DNA of 64,000 bases from Monilinia fructicola (lineage: Eukaryota > Ascomycota > Leotiomycetes > Helotiales > Sclerotiniaceae): the NCBI GenBank assembly GCA_008692225.1, contig VICG01000009.1, positions 1,945,001 through 2,009,000 on the forward strand. Direction: 5' to 3'. Positions 12,300-23,546 of this stretch are shown here, piece after piece. Position 1 is the first letter of the stretch, and every line of letters starts with the position of its first letter. The position numbers and the translations under genes are program-made. The notes under the pieces were generated by a model. That model saw nothing but the letters and a program-made list of their open reading frames with translations. It was not told the DNA's origin and ran no database searches.

Positions 12300-14457
12300 A
12301 TGGCTGGCGAAACTTTTGAGTTCCAGGCTGAGATCTCTCAGTTGCTCTCCCTCATCATTAACACAGTCTACTCAAACAAGGAGATCTTCTTAAGAGAACT
12401 TGTTTCCAACTGTTCCGATGCTCTCGACAAGATCCGTTATGAGTCGCTCTCAGATCCCAGCAAGCTCGAAAGCGGCAAGGATCTCCGCATCGACATCATC
12501 CCAGACAAGGAGAACAAGACTCTTACCATCCGCGATACCGGTATTGGTATGACCAAAGCTGTAAGTGTGCTCGCAGAAGGATGTCGTCAACAGTGTGCTA
12601 ACAAATCAACAGGATCTCGTCAACAACCTTGGTACGATTGCACGATCTGGTACCAAGCAATTTATGGAGGCTCTCACCGCAGGTGCTGATATCTCTATGA
12701 TTGGTCAATTCGGTGTTGGTTTCTACTCCGCATACCTCGTCGCAGACAGAGTTACCGTCGTCTCGAAAAACAACGATGACGAACAATACATTTGGGAATC
12801 CAGTGCCGGAGGAACCTTCACTCTCACTCAAGATTCTGAGGGCGAGCAACTTGGTCGCGGTACCAAGATCATTCTTCACTTGAAGGATGAGCAATTGGAC
12901 TACTTGAACGAGTCAAAGATCAAGGAGGTCATCAAGAAGCACTCCGAGTTCATCTCATACCCAATTTACCTCCACGTCTCCAAGGAGACCGAGACTGAAG
13001 TCCCAGATGAGGAGGCTGAGGAGACCAAGGAGGAAGATGGTGAGAAGAAGGCCAAGATTGAGGAGGTCGATGATGATGAGGAGGAGAAGAAGCCAAAGAC
13101 CAAGAAGGTCAAGGAGACCAAGATTGAGGAGGAAGAACTCAACAAGCAAAAGCCAATCTGGACCAGAAATCCTTCCGACATCACCGCTGAGGAGTACGGT
13201 TCCTTCTACAAGTCCCTTTCCAACGACTGGGAAGATCACTTGGCTGTCAAGCACTTCTCCGTTGAAGGTCAACTCGAATTCCGTGCCATCCTCTTCGTTC
13301 CAAAGCGTGCTCCATTCGATCTTTTCGAGACCAAGAAGACCAAGAACAACATCAAGCTTTACGTTCGTCGTGTTTTCATCACTGATGATGCCACTGATCT
13401 CATCCCTGAATGGTTGAGCTTCGTCAAGGGTGTTGTCGACTCTGAGGATCTCCCACTCAACTTGTCCCGTGAGACTCTTCAACAAAACAAGATCATGAAG
13501 GTCATCAAGAAGAACATTGTCAAGAAGGTTCTTGAGCTCTTCCAAGAGATCTCTGAAGACAAGGAGCAATTCGACAAGTTCTACGCTGCTTTCGCCAAGA
13601 ACATCAAGCTCGGTATCCACGAGGATTCCCAAAACAGAGCAGCTCTTGCCAAGCTTCTTAGATTCAGCTCCACCAAGTCTGGTGATGACACCACCTCCCT
13701 CTCTGACTATGTCACCCGCATGCCAGAGCACCAAAAGAACCTCTACTACATCACTGGCGAGTCTCTCAAGGCTGTTCAAAAGTCACCATTCCTTGACTCC
13801 CTCAAGGCAAAGAACTTTGAAGTTCTCTTCTTGGTTGACCCCATTGATGAGTACGCCATGACTCAACTCAAGGAGTTCGAGGGTAAGAAGCTCGTTGACA
13901 TCACCAAGGACTTTGAGCTCGAGGAGACCGAAGAGGAGAAGAAGACTCGCGAAGAAGAGGAGAAGGAATTTGAGGGTCTTGCCAAGGCTCTCAAGAACGT
14001 TCTCGGTGATAACGTCGAGAAGGTTGTTGTCAGCCACAAGCTCGTCAACGCTCCTTGTGCTATCCGTACCGGTCAATTCGGTTGGTCTGCCAACATGGAG
14101 CGTATCATGAAGGCTCAAGCTCTCCGTGATACCTCTATGTCATCATACATGTCTTCCAAGAAGACTTTCGAGATCTCACCAAAATCACCAATCATCAAGG
14201 AGTTGAAGAAGAAGGTTGAGGCTGATGGCGAGAATGACCGTACCGTCAAGTCCATCACTCAACTTCTATTCGAGACTTCTCTTCTCGTTTCTGGTTTCAC
14301 CATTGAGGAGCCAGCTGGATTTGCTGAGCGTATTCACAAGCTCGTCTCACTCGGATTGAATGTTGAGGAGGATGCCGAAACTACCGAGGAGGCTGCTGCC
14401 GCCACTGAGGCAACTTCCGATGCACCAGCCGAGAGTGCTATGGAGGAGGTTGACTAA
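12300..14457 (+). CDS. hsp90: Heat-shock protein Hsp90, cytosolic ATP-dependent chaperone
   Basis: This is the cytosolic Hsp90 that matures kinases, receptors and other clients. Exon 1 (12300-12560) and exon 2 (12613-14457) are separated by a 52-bp intron with a GTAAGT donor and CAACAG acceptor, giving 701 residues, the normal length. The N-terminal GHKL ATPase domain shows [25 protein letters not shown] and [16 protein letters not shown] charged Glu/Lys linker follows at about residues 210-260. The middle domain has [10 protein letters not shown]. The C-terminus ends MEEVD, the TPR co-chaperone docking tag of cytosolic forms. The start context (AAACATGGC) is good. Both exons are clean, with strong codon bias expected of an abundant protein. 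Heat induction is inferred from family knowledge plus the upstream GAA/TTC element. Confidence 0.99.
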
Positions 14458-15741
14458 ATTAAAAAAAATGGCTTGTTTAGCGGGATAGTGGAGTTTTAAT
14501 GGTTTGGTTTTTCGGTCATGCATTGAGCTTGCTTCCTATTTCTCTCTTGATGCCCTCATTTTTTCTTTCCACATGGTCTTAATACATGAGGCATAATCTT
14601 AAAAAATGTACTTTGTGATAAACATTGCGCCTTAAGACAAAGAGAAGAGATAGCAGAATACAAAATATTTACTGTACCCTTGTGTGTTCAATTTGATATG
14701 CTTTTGAGTGACGATGAAGCTTTGTTCCCTCTTGCCCGTAAGGTGGCATTGAGCATTCTCTATTCTCGTGAGATTAGAATCTCTCTGATTATGTACAAAT
14801 GACAGTGAGACCTCATCGTGTACAAGTGTACATACAAATTCAATTTGTGTTTGGGCCCATATCCTACTTGGATTGGATACAATGTCCACCAGGTCTTAAG
14901 CTTTCGAGGCGTTCCTGAGAGGTTGCACATGACAGCTACACATGCATAACATGACATCCAGAATTGCTTTGACTTATCGATCCGTACTACCAAAACATGC
15001 TCATCATGTCCTCTTTGCAATCTTTTTAGTAGGACATGATAAGTATGATGAACATCATGGCTTTCTTCCAATAAACTGGTTTATCTCCGAGGCTAATGCA
15101 GGTTCAATTTACTTGGGTCGAATACGAATGAGTGTGTTTGGGAGCGATGGCTCCTTCCTTGATAGGATGGAGGGTAGCAACTCGTCCACTTATTATCGTG
15201 TACCGAATGTCAGAGATTTTGTGGAGGATACGTTATGATCATGGGAGTTCGTCATCCCGGGGGCTGGGATGAGGTGCTCTTGCCTTTCCTGTCGAATCTT
15301 GATGGTAGACTTTCGGAGACGGCACGGCTGCTTCAAGATTTTTGCTGAGTTGCGTTGTGTTAGGTATGATGAGACCAGAAGGGGAAAGCACTATGGGTGT
15401 AGTTGTACTCTTTTTGAAAGCCACACCTACCTTGACGGGCAGGAAATAAGAACTGGATGGATTATGGGAGGAGTATAAAGTGTTGGTGTTTCCTGGATTT
15501 CTCGTCTTGTTTTCTGTTTCTCTACATCACACACTCTTCGCTTTTCCTCCTTTTAGCTGCACCCTCTTTTGCACTACAAGTTGCTAAGATACCTACGAGA
15601 CGATACAATACAATACAACAGAATACATTTGCTTTCTACAATTCACATTTGAATCCCAATCTACATTCCACTCTCAATTCAATCACAATCTCCTCAATTC
15701 AAACAAATAACTGCTTGCTTATCAAACATACCTCTGCAAAA
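14458..15741. other. hsp90 3' region and spacer
   Basis: It begins with the hsp90 3' UTR. Short open frames at 14760-15240 on both strands lack recognisable features. The last 250 bases before 15742 are CT-rich with many CAATAC/ATTCAA stretches, typical of a fungal promoter and leader for the secreted-protein gene that follows. Confidence 0.5.
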
Positions 15742-16926
15742 ATGCATCACAAACTCCTCCTCACAACTCTTTCCATCCTCCCTGCCATCTACGCAGCTCC
15801 AGCACCTAGCCCTGATACCGATACCTATACCCCTCCAGCCCCAGTCATCCCCGCTGTCCCCTCAGTTTCAATTCCTGCCACTCCAGTCGTTCTAGCCACT
15901 GAAGGAAACACAGGTGGTGTCCTTGGTGGACTATTGGATGGTATTTTTGGTATCCTTGGTGGTGGTGGGGGTGGTGCTGCATCTGTTCCTGCTGTATCAG
16001 TTGCACCAGTCGTATCAGTCGTTCCCGCGGTGGTATTGCCAACTAGTAAATATATTCCTATACCTGTTCCTCAAGTCTCGGCCACGATTCCTGTTGGTGG
16101 AGGGGGTTTGTCAATTGGTGGTGGTGTTTCTGCTTCTGCTACACTACCAGTTATATCTGCCACGATTCCTGCCTTTGGTGGTGGTGGCTCGGGATCGGGG
16201 TCAGGACCAGGATATAATAGTGGCAGTGGAAATGGTGGAAGTGGCCCTGTCATATCTGCATCCATTCCAGGTGGTCCAGTCATTTCGGTTAGTGTTGGAA
16301 CTTCAGATGGTGTTTCTACCTCTCTTCCTGGTTCAACTATAGCTATAACTCAACCTGGTGGACCGATCTTTCCCACTTCTGTTGGTGGTGGATCTGCTCC
16401 ATCTACATCTGCTGGATGTTTAGCTAAAGATCTATCGACATATACACTTGTCATTGCTACTGCGATTCCTGAGACAGCTACTAGTATCTCTCATTTTACC
16501 GTTCCAGTTGTCCAAACAATTTCTACAAATATCGTGCAGGTCATTTATCAGACAGTTACCGTTCCTACTACTGTTTTGAAGACAATTCAAAGTATTGGGA
16601 CTAGTACGATTGTTTCCACTTCTACTTCTACTAGTAAGTTATTTTTCTTTTTTTTTAAAAAAAAAAGAATTGTTTCTGGTATCAAGATTATAAATTAACA
16701 ATTGACAATAGGTTTTTCAACATCTCTGACTGCCATTTGTCAACGTGGTGGTGTACCTTCTGTTCCTACTTCAGCTGTTTCTGTACCAGGTGGATCTAGT
16801 GCTAATGGTGCTGCAAGCGCGAGTGTACCAGGTGCCACTATTAGTGTTGGACTACCAGGTACAGGAGGTGGAAGTGGAAGTGGTGGGAGTGGAGAAAATG
16901 GAGGTGGATATTATTCAAGAATCTGA
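15742..16926 (+). CDS. Secreted Gly/Ser/Val-rich low-complexity protein
   Basis: A secreted surface-type protein of about 368 residues. Exon 1 (15742-16633) and exon 2 (16712-16926) join in frame through a 78-bp intron with a GTAAGT donor and ACAATAG acceptor. The start ATG opens a classic signal peptide (MHHKLLLTTLSILPAIYAAPAPSP). The body alternates Gly-rich tracts with repeated Val/Ser/Pro blocks of the form P(V/A)(V/I)S(A/V). A more complex segment (CLAKDLSTYTLVIATAIPET) and Ser/Thr-rich sequence precede a Gly/Ser-rich tail. Cysteines are few, so it is not a typical cysteine-rich effector. No GPI-anchor signal is obvious, because the end is hydrophilic. A cell-wall or extracellular-matrix role is an inference. 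I do not recognise a named family. Confidence 0.82.
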
Positions 16927-18191
16927 TGTGTTGAATGAATGAAGGACCCAAGGTATGTTAGGTCGGACGTCATGGGTTCAAATTGCTTGATATTTGCTGT
17001 CGATTTTGCTTGCACAACTTGCTGTTTTCATTTTGTTCCTGAACGAGGATAGTTTGATCCTACATAGCGGAGCGGTATAGTGGTAAAATAAATTGAGGAA
17101 AGGAGATGAATGGCTTTATTTCGCTGTTAGATAGTATAAATTCTTAAGAGATTCACAGTCTCGAATGATTATGATATTAGTGAATGATATTTTTGGTGAA
17201 GTTGGGTTACGAGTGTAAATGTACGCATTCAAAATATTATGTTCTCTCTGTTACTCCTCAAGGGAACTCCAGCTACCTGTTCATCCTCCCCCCGGATCAA
17301 AAAACATCATCGATACATTTCTTAAACATGGAAAAGTATATATACCGTCACATCAAAATCCCACGATATTGTAGAATATTCTACATTTTTCGGCATTGCA
17401 TCACAATACATGCATGCATGACATGACTCAAATTCCACAACTGTAACCATGTCTTTGAATAGCATGATATAACCTTATTGCAAGATTACAACTATTATAT
17501 AGACGATTTTTAAACATGATTAATTTGTGGAATAAGGAAGATGGAAGATTTTGTTAATTTTTTTTGTATTTTTTGGGAGGGAGTTTTTTATAGGGAGAGG
17601 ATAATTAAAGAAGGGATGATTTAGGATGGATGATCAAGGGTTACCTTGCGGTGTACTTGATCGTGTACTTGACGGCGAAGAGGAGGAGGAGGAGGAGGAG
17701 ATGGCAATCATAGGGAGGATGGTCAGATACGGAGGGGCGATAGGAGTCGGAGAAGGAGCGAGAGGAGGGGGAGGGGGGAAGTCAAGCATGGGGGGATTTG
17801 AATGGGATGGGAATCTACCGAGTATTTTCGAGGGGGGTTGAATCCCTCGAGCCTCGCTCGCAATGTCAACAGCAGAAATCTTCCCCTGCGATATCAATCA
17901 AATCACAAATATGCACACAGATATTCGGAGAAAAATTCACGATTTGAGAGTCTGCACTTTCCATGGATGATTATTCACCCGAGGTTCTGGTATGTGGTTT
18001 CTCAAAGTACGCCATTTTTTTGTATCAACTCCCATCAACCCGCTTTCACTCCAATCCACTCCACCCAAAGATATTGGTATACGCCTCATTTACAACTTTG
18101 ATAAAGGTATTTTAGAATATGCGCCTAGCATTGAAACAACCGATCCCTCCGAGAATTAACATTTACGTAATCTTCCATCTAGTCATACACT
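16927..18191. other. Convergent spacer
   Basis: This spacer lies between the secreted-protein gene and the 3' end of TAF5. The segment 17640-17880 is GA-rich (GAGGAGGAGG), giving a Pro/Ser-rich open frame on the minus strand that I judge low-complexity. No RNA gene or domain is visible. Confidence 0.5.
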
Positions 18192-20758
18192 TCAAGGCAA
18201 ATAACATCCTCCAGCCATTACCAAATTCATTCTAGTGAACATGACTTTGTAAACTGGCGATCTCTTGGTTGGGAATGCAGCAATCTGATCAGGGGTGATC
18301 ATTGTTTCCTTGCCTTTCTTCTTTGAAGAACCAGTAGCGGGGTTGACTTGTGCACCAACGGTAGTTCCACCGACTTGGGTTGAATTTGCTTGTCCACCGG
18401 TGCCGATAACTTCTCCGTCAGTATTTTTGTAAGGGTCGGCAGGAACCTCGACATCCCAGACACGAACAGTACCATCTGCACCACCCGAACACAATATTGT
18501 GGATTCTACACTGAATGACAAGGACCAAATTCCACCCTTTCCATGACCTCTGCAACGCTTGATCTGTGTTCCTTTTGCAAGATCCCAAAGAATGATACTT
18601 CCACCTGAATCAGCAGAAGCTAAAATCTTTCCATTAGGAGCGCACTCGAGTGAGCTAATGGTTTCAGTATGACCAGTGAAGACACGAACGCATTCACCAG
18701 TTGTAAAAGACCACATACGAACAGTCTTATCAGCTTGATCACTAGCTGAGAAAATATAGGCTCCATTTGGATGCCATGCAATTTGATTGACGTTTGAATC
18801 ATGTCCAATAAACATTCGAAGATATGAAATATGATCCTGTCCCCAGATACGAACAGTTCTATCGTGACCGCAAGTCAAAAAGTAATGACCGAAAGGTCCC
18901 CACTTTACGCTCCAGACTGGACCTTCATGACCTTTGTATACAACAAGGCATGCCCATGCTTCAAGAGACCAAAGACGAACTGTTCTATCCGAGGAAGAGG
19001 AGAGAAGTAATTTAGGGGCAGTAGATTTGTCGTCATCATCCGCAGCTCGAATTGAAGGGGAGAACGATACAGAGTACACTGGTGCGGAGTGACCTATGAG
19101 ACGGCGAGAATTTGATGGAGGTGGATCATTTGGTTCTGATTTGGTTTCACTTGATAATGGTTCGCCATGTAAATGCCAAACACGAATGTAGGATTCCTCA
19201 GTTCCAACGGCAACCAGATTATTGTCGTCAGAAAACTCCATACATGTGATTCTGATCCATATTAGCATTTATAACTGCGAATCAGGTTTGATCACTTACG
19301 TATCAAGAGTATTATGAAAAGTAAACATGCAGATCGATACTGCAGGACCAACACCACCATTACGACTCTCAATCTTGAACCTATCCCGATGTTCCTTAAT
19401 CTTTTGAACTTCCATTGTTACATCTCGAGCTCGAGAAGGAGGGTAAGGAATATCATTACGATTGGGTACATCAGTGCTTCCCTCACGTTTGATCTTTCGC
19501 TCAAATATCTCCAACAAGGATTCTTGGCCGGGTTCCGGTGGGTTCTTAGCATCCTCTTCTTGAAGGTCTGCGCGAACATCTGCTGCCAATTCTTCTTCGA
19601 TTGAAAGCGGTCCCAATTGCAATCTAAGATTATTGTCGGCGATGTCTTTATTTGTAACTCCAGTGAAAGCTCCAGGAATTCCTTCTTGAAGATCAGATTC
19701 TTCTGCTTCAATACCATGTGCTTGATTGATTATAGCCTCGAAGCTGAACTGATCAATGGGTCCTCGCTTGGTTTCGCGGATTTCACAATAGGTTTGTAAC
19801 AAATATATGACAACGGATCCTCCTTGCTTACTGTTTGATTCGAGGTGAGTAATGAGGTTAAAGTAGACATGGGTATTGAGAGGAATTCGATATTTTGATG
19901 ATTTATAAAGCCTTGTGATTGTATTGTCGGCGATTTGTTGTGGTAAGCTGATAGTCTCAAATGTAGTGATTTCATCCGCATGAACTTGTTGAAATTGTTC
20001 TTTGAATTCGTTTAAGAAGGCCTTTCCATCAGCTGTATAGAGATCTGTGATGAGCTCAATGAATGAATAGACAAAAATAGGCCATAGGAGTCGGCGTAAC
20101 TCAAACTGCGATGGTGGTGTTAGAAGAAATAGGATCATAATAAGAAAAATAATTTCTTGCTTACCTTGTAGATATCTAGATTTGATTCAATCCAATTGCT
20201 CAATAATCTGAATCCCTTTGAATATTTGGCTGTACCAAGATCCTCTGCGCGATCTTGAATAGGCTTACCATCTCTATCAAGATTGGCGGATTCAGATCTT
20301 AGCATCTGCTCAGTTCGGTTGTATCCTTTCTTGACAAGGTACTCGATAACCTTTTGATATAGAAATTCATCATTAGTAGGGAATTGGTGAGGGGAAGCAT
20401 ATGCATTACTCGAAGGTCGAAAGTTAGGAGGATATGAAGAGCCATAATATGGAGGGCGTGAATGATAGAAGGGTAAAGGACGTGGAACACCTTGAGGGAA
20501 TGAACCAGAGATTGAAGAAGGAAGAGACAATAGACCAAAGCCTGGAGCACCAGGAGGTATTGGACCTGAGGTGACACCATGACTCGGAGCACCGAGAGCT
20601 ATTGGACCTATGTCGATACCAGGATTGGGAGCACCAGAAGGCACTGGACCTGAGGTGATTCCATGACTTGAAGCACCAGAAGGCAGTGAACTTGACTTCA
20701 CAGATGAGGTATCAGGGCGTGGTGAGATAGGTATGAAGTGCTCAAATGGTTCAGACAT
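18192..20758 (-). CDS. TAF5: Transcription factor TFIID/SAGA subunit TAF5
   Basis: TAF5 is a WD40 scaffold subunit of TFIID and SAGA in the nucleus. With the ATG at 20756-20758 the exons are 20165-20758, 19301-20105 and 18192-19251. The introns are 59 and about 48 bp, and the product is about 819 residues. A LisH motif ([18 protein letters not shown]) is at about 137-155. The TAF5 NTD2 domain follows ([17 protein letters not shown]). Six to seven WD40 repeats fill the C-terminal 350 residues ([39 protein letters not shown]). The 136 residues before the LisH are unusual: a Gly/Ala/Pro 14-residue repeat and Pro-rich sequence. An alternative upstream first exon at 21438-21554 would replace them (separate entry). 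The WD40 and NTD2 parts are certain, and the N-terminus is not. Confidence 0.93.
20536..20677 (-). repeat. 42-bp in-frame minisatellite at the TAF5 N-terminus
   Basis: In the TAF5 frame this encodes three and a third copies of a 14-residue unit, GA(S/P)xHGxTSGPxPx. The unit is 42 bp, so copy-number change keeps the frame. The repeat is either translated or part of a long first intron. Confidence 0.7.
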
Positions 20759-21437
20759 GATGACGATAATTTGCGACACAAAAGTTTGTAAAAAGTGTTT
20801 ACAGAAAAAGGGAAAGCACACCAAGAATCTGTAGAGAAAAGTTTTTGTGAAGTCAAAGTGAATTGACAACATTGTGATCTGATGTTTGTTGGATTGAAGG
20901 TAAACAGGGAGGTAAACATGGTAAAACAAGAGCCGCTAATACAAAATAGGCGTTTTGCCTTGAAAAAACAAGTACAGTATTGGATATGGATGATTTCAAT
21001 TGTGATTTTATGAAGAGTTTCTCCTCAATGAAAATATTATTTTCAAAAGTAAACTCAGTCATAAACTTTCTCGAAATCAATTCACCACAGCTATGTAATG
21101 CAATCCATACATATGATGCAGAAAACGAATAGAAATAGGAATCTGTCCTTTGATCTTCAACCTGATGTCACTGCAATGATATACACTCAAGAAAATTGCT
21201 CTCTAGTTGAAGTGGTGATTGATGTTATTCACCAACACCAATGATCATCACGTGATAATGATGTCTATGCCTCTGTGTTCCCTTTACAACCTGAGCTATA
21301 GCTTCTTGTTCTGCACTGACAGCATCTCAAGAGAGCATAGTTGTTTCGAGGATGAATAGTTTGATAATAATTGGGTATAATGATAGCAAGAAAGGAGTTG
21401 GAAGGTGGAAGATGGAAGAAAAAGAGGAAATACTTAC

Positions 21438-21554
21438 AATCTGATTCAAATTTTGTTGCGACATGAGTGTGCCTGATTGTGGTGGTCCTTGGGAACTTTG
21501 TTGTGTATTGATTCCAGCACTTGGGGGTCCATTAGGTTGTCCTGAGGTTGACAT
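21438..21554 (-). other. Candidate alternative first exon of TAF5
   Basis: The ATG at 21552-21554 begins a 39-codon Gly/Pro/Gln-rich stretch ending in MSQQNLNQI exactly at a GTAAGT donor (intron starts at 21437). Joined to 20350 the frame continues as [18 protein letters not shown], a textbook LisH helix. The acceptor at 20351 (AAAAG) is preceded by a TACTAAT branch-like site about 25 bases upstream. The implied intron is 1,087 bp, very long for this genome. It would remove the repeat-bearing N-terminus. The product would be about 722 residues. Gln/Pro-rich tails leading into the LisH fit fungal TAF5 better than the repeat does. Confidence 0.55.
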
Positions 21555-22392
21555 AGTTGCTACCTTATCTGTTGCTGAACTGATGATGAGGTGGATGGAT
21601 GTTGCTTCTTCTGTAGATTCCACAATACAAAAGATTGCAGGTGCCTCTTGAAAGTTGAAACCGATGGAAGTCTACCTGATGGAAGTCTACGCCACCAAAT
21701 TGCCCAGTATTCCCAAAGAAGATGTATTAAAATTCACTCAGAACTCCAGGGCTGTCAACCTTGTGCTTGTGCTTGTGCTTGTGTGCGTGTGTGTGTTTGT
21801 GTGTGTGTTTGTGTGTGTGATTGTGATTGTGAATAGACGAGAATACCTAGGTACCTAGGTCAACTGAGTACGATTATGAAGGAAAGAATGTTTTGAATGA
21901 ATTAAAAAAGTTTATATTGGTGAATCTCTTTGAAATCTTGTGAACCTCCTTCCCTTGTATGATGTTTGAGGGTTTCCAAGGTCAGATTATTGCCAAATGG
22001 TTGAAGTGAAATTTTGACGCTAATGCAAGCGATCCGCAGATCTATATTACTAAGCTTGTAACCCCAGATAAAAGATAGAAACACTTTCAAAGTGTGCGAG
22101 GTGTGTACCTAGTGTTTACTAGTTCAGCTGGGCTCCAGACTGTAGATACTGCCTAATACGTACTAGGTCTAGCTGCTCAAGATAGAGTTTCTAATAAGTG
22201 ATACTTCCAAGTTGTACATGTATCAATCAATTGTTGATTGACCTTACTCGAATTTATAACTCTATCCATGCATCTATAAGACAACATTGGAAGTTTGGAA
22301 CCCTTCAACTCACTCAATAGATATCAGAATCAATCAATCAATCAATCAATCTGTCATTTCAAAACTTGCTAATACCATCCATCCATCATATC
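21555..22392. promoter_or_regulatory. Divergent TAF5/MED11 intergenic region
   Basis: This 838-bp region separates the upstream TAF5 exon from the MED11 start on the opposite strand. It holds a GT-rich microsatellite at 21761-21832 and a TACCTAGGTACCTAGGT palindromic cluster at 21845-21860. AATCAATC repeats lie just before MED11. Shared regulation of two general transcription-factor genes is possible but unproven. Confidence 0.5.
21761..21832. repeat. GT-rich microsatellite
   Basis: Units of GCTTGT pass into GTGTGT and GTGATT units over about 70 bp in the TAF5/MED11 spacer. Confidence 0.8.
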
Positions 22393-23011
22393 ATGTCTTC
22401 TTCACCAGAGGAAAATCAAACTTCAGCCTTTCGACCATTTACAAAAGCTGAGCGCATTCAACAACTTAATGAAATTGACAAGGTAAGACTACAGAAGCTA
22501 TCCAATCCTTTGGTGCCCTCTAATTACTTATAGAGCATCTTGCAACTTGTTCAAAACAGCTGGTCAAACCCTTAAAATTCTTACTACATCACAAGAACCA
22601 GGAGAAACTCAATCACCAGATGAAAGGCGAAATGCTTTCGAAAATGCCTCCAACTCATATCTTAAAACTTTACAATCTGTCGATGTTCGATTACGGCGAC
22701 AGATATTAGGATTGGAGGAAGCAAATATTATACCTGCAGACAAGGCCAAGTCAAAAAATAAGAGTAAAGGACCAACTGAAGTTGTGGAAACAAGACGTCC
22801 AGCAGTTCCAGGAAATATGGCAGGAAATAAAGTTGATGATATTGTTGTGGAAGGAGGTATGGGGAATCTTGATGTCGGTTTCTTGAATAGTCGAAGTGGC
22901 AGAGTTGGTAGAGATATGGAAGCAGAATTATGGGCAAAGAGTAGGAAATTCCTCGAGGACTTGGATGATGGAAATTACAATGGTCAACCAATACCTCAGA
23001 AGAGAGATTGA
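22393..23011 (+). CDS. MED11: Mediator subunit Med11, with an apparent one-base frame break
   Basis: Med11 is a head-module subunit of Mediator that bridges activators and RNA polymerase II. Exon 1 (22393-22482) encodes FTKAERIQQLNEIDK. A 51-bp intron with a GTAAGA donor and ACTTATAG acceptor follows, and exon 2 starts at 22534. Exon 2 reads SILQLVQ and then hits a stop if the frame is kept. The family-like continuation (TAGQTLKILTTSQEPG to QPIPQKRD) lies one base later, after an A4 run at 22553-22556. Removing one A would restore a continuous head with the IDK-SILQLVQ-TAGQTLK pattern. The C-terminal part is acidic (ELWAKSRKFLEDLDD). No alternative splice choice I tried repairs it. It may be an assembly indel, since this subunit is essential in yeast. 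Total about 184 residues if continuous. Confidence 0.72.
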
Positions 23012-23546
23012 GTCAAGAAAGGAGGATAGTAAATGAGGAATTGGTATCACCTCATGAATTCGATCTGTCTGCAGTACGTTTTGATACCGAGTCACATCGG
23101 ACTTTATTCTTGATCATTCCAAGGTTCACATCAGGTTGTTGAACCCTCGAGAAAGTTACTTTATTGTCATCAATATCCTGATGCGCCTGCCTGACATAAG
23201 TAACTTAAGCTACCCGTGGACCCCCCAGGTGCTGAAAGGTCAATAAATTAACCGATATTTACCCAAGGACCATATTCCTATACTCTGCCTTGATTTTAAG
23301 ATAATATCAATACTCTCCAGCTGGTGCAGATACATGTTCCATACCAACGTTGATGCTAAAACCCGCCAAAGAGCGATCACTCCATACAAATACCACCACA
23401 CCATACATCAATTGTATTTGTTGCTGACCCCTGTCCTGTCACTCACGGCACATTCCGAGTCGTTGTCTGTATTGCGCCCGTTAGCTACCACCTCGAATTT
23501 CTACAAACATCAAATCAACGTCTTTAGGTGACATTTGTATTTCAAC
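23012..23546. other. Spacer between MED11 and VPS5
   Basis: It contains the MED11 3' UTR and VPS5 promoter. The segment 23340-23530 is CA-rich, typical of fungal leaders. No further gene is seen. Confidence 0.5.

Noticed and set aside
12955..13779. 274-residue antisense open frame within hsp90
   Set aside because: It is the reverse complement of the biased hsp90 codons, Leu/Val-rich, with no independent features.
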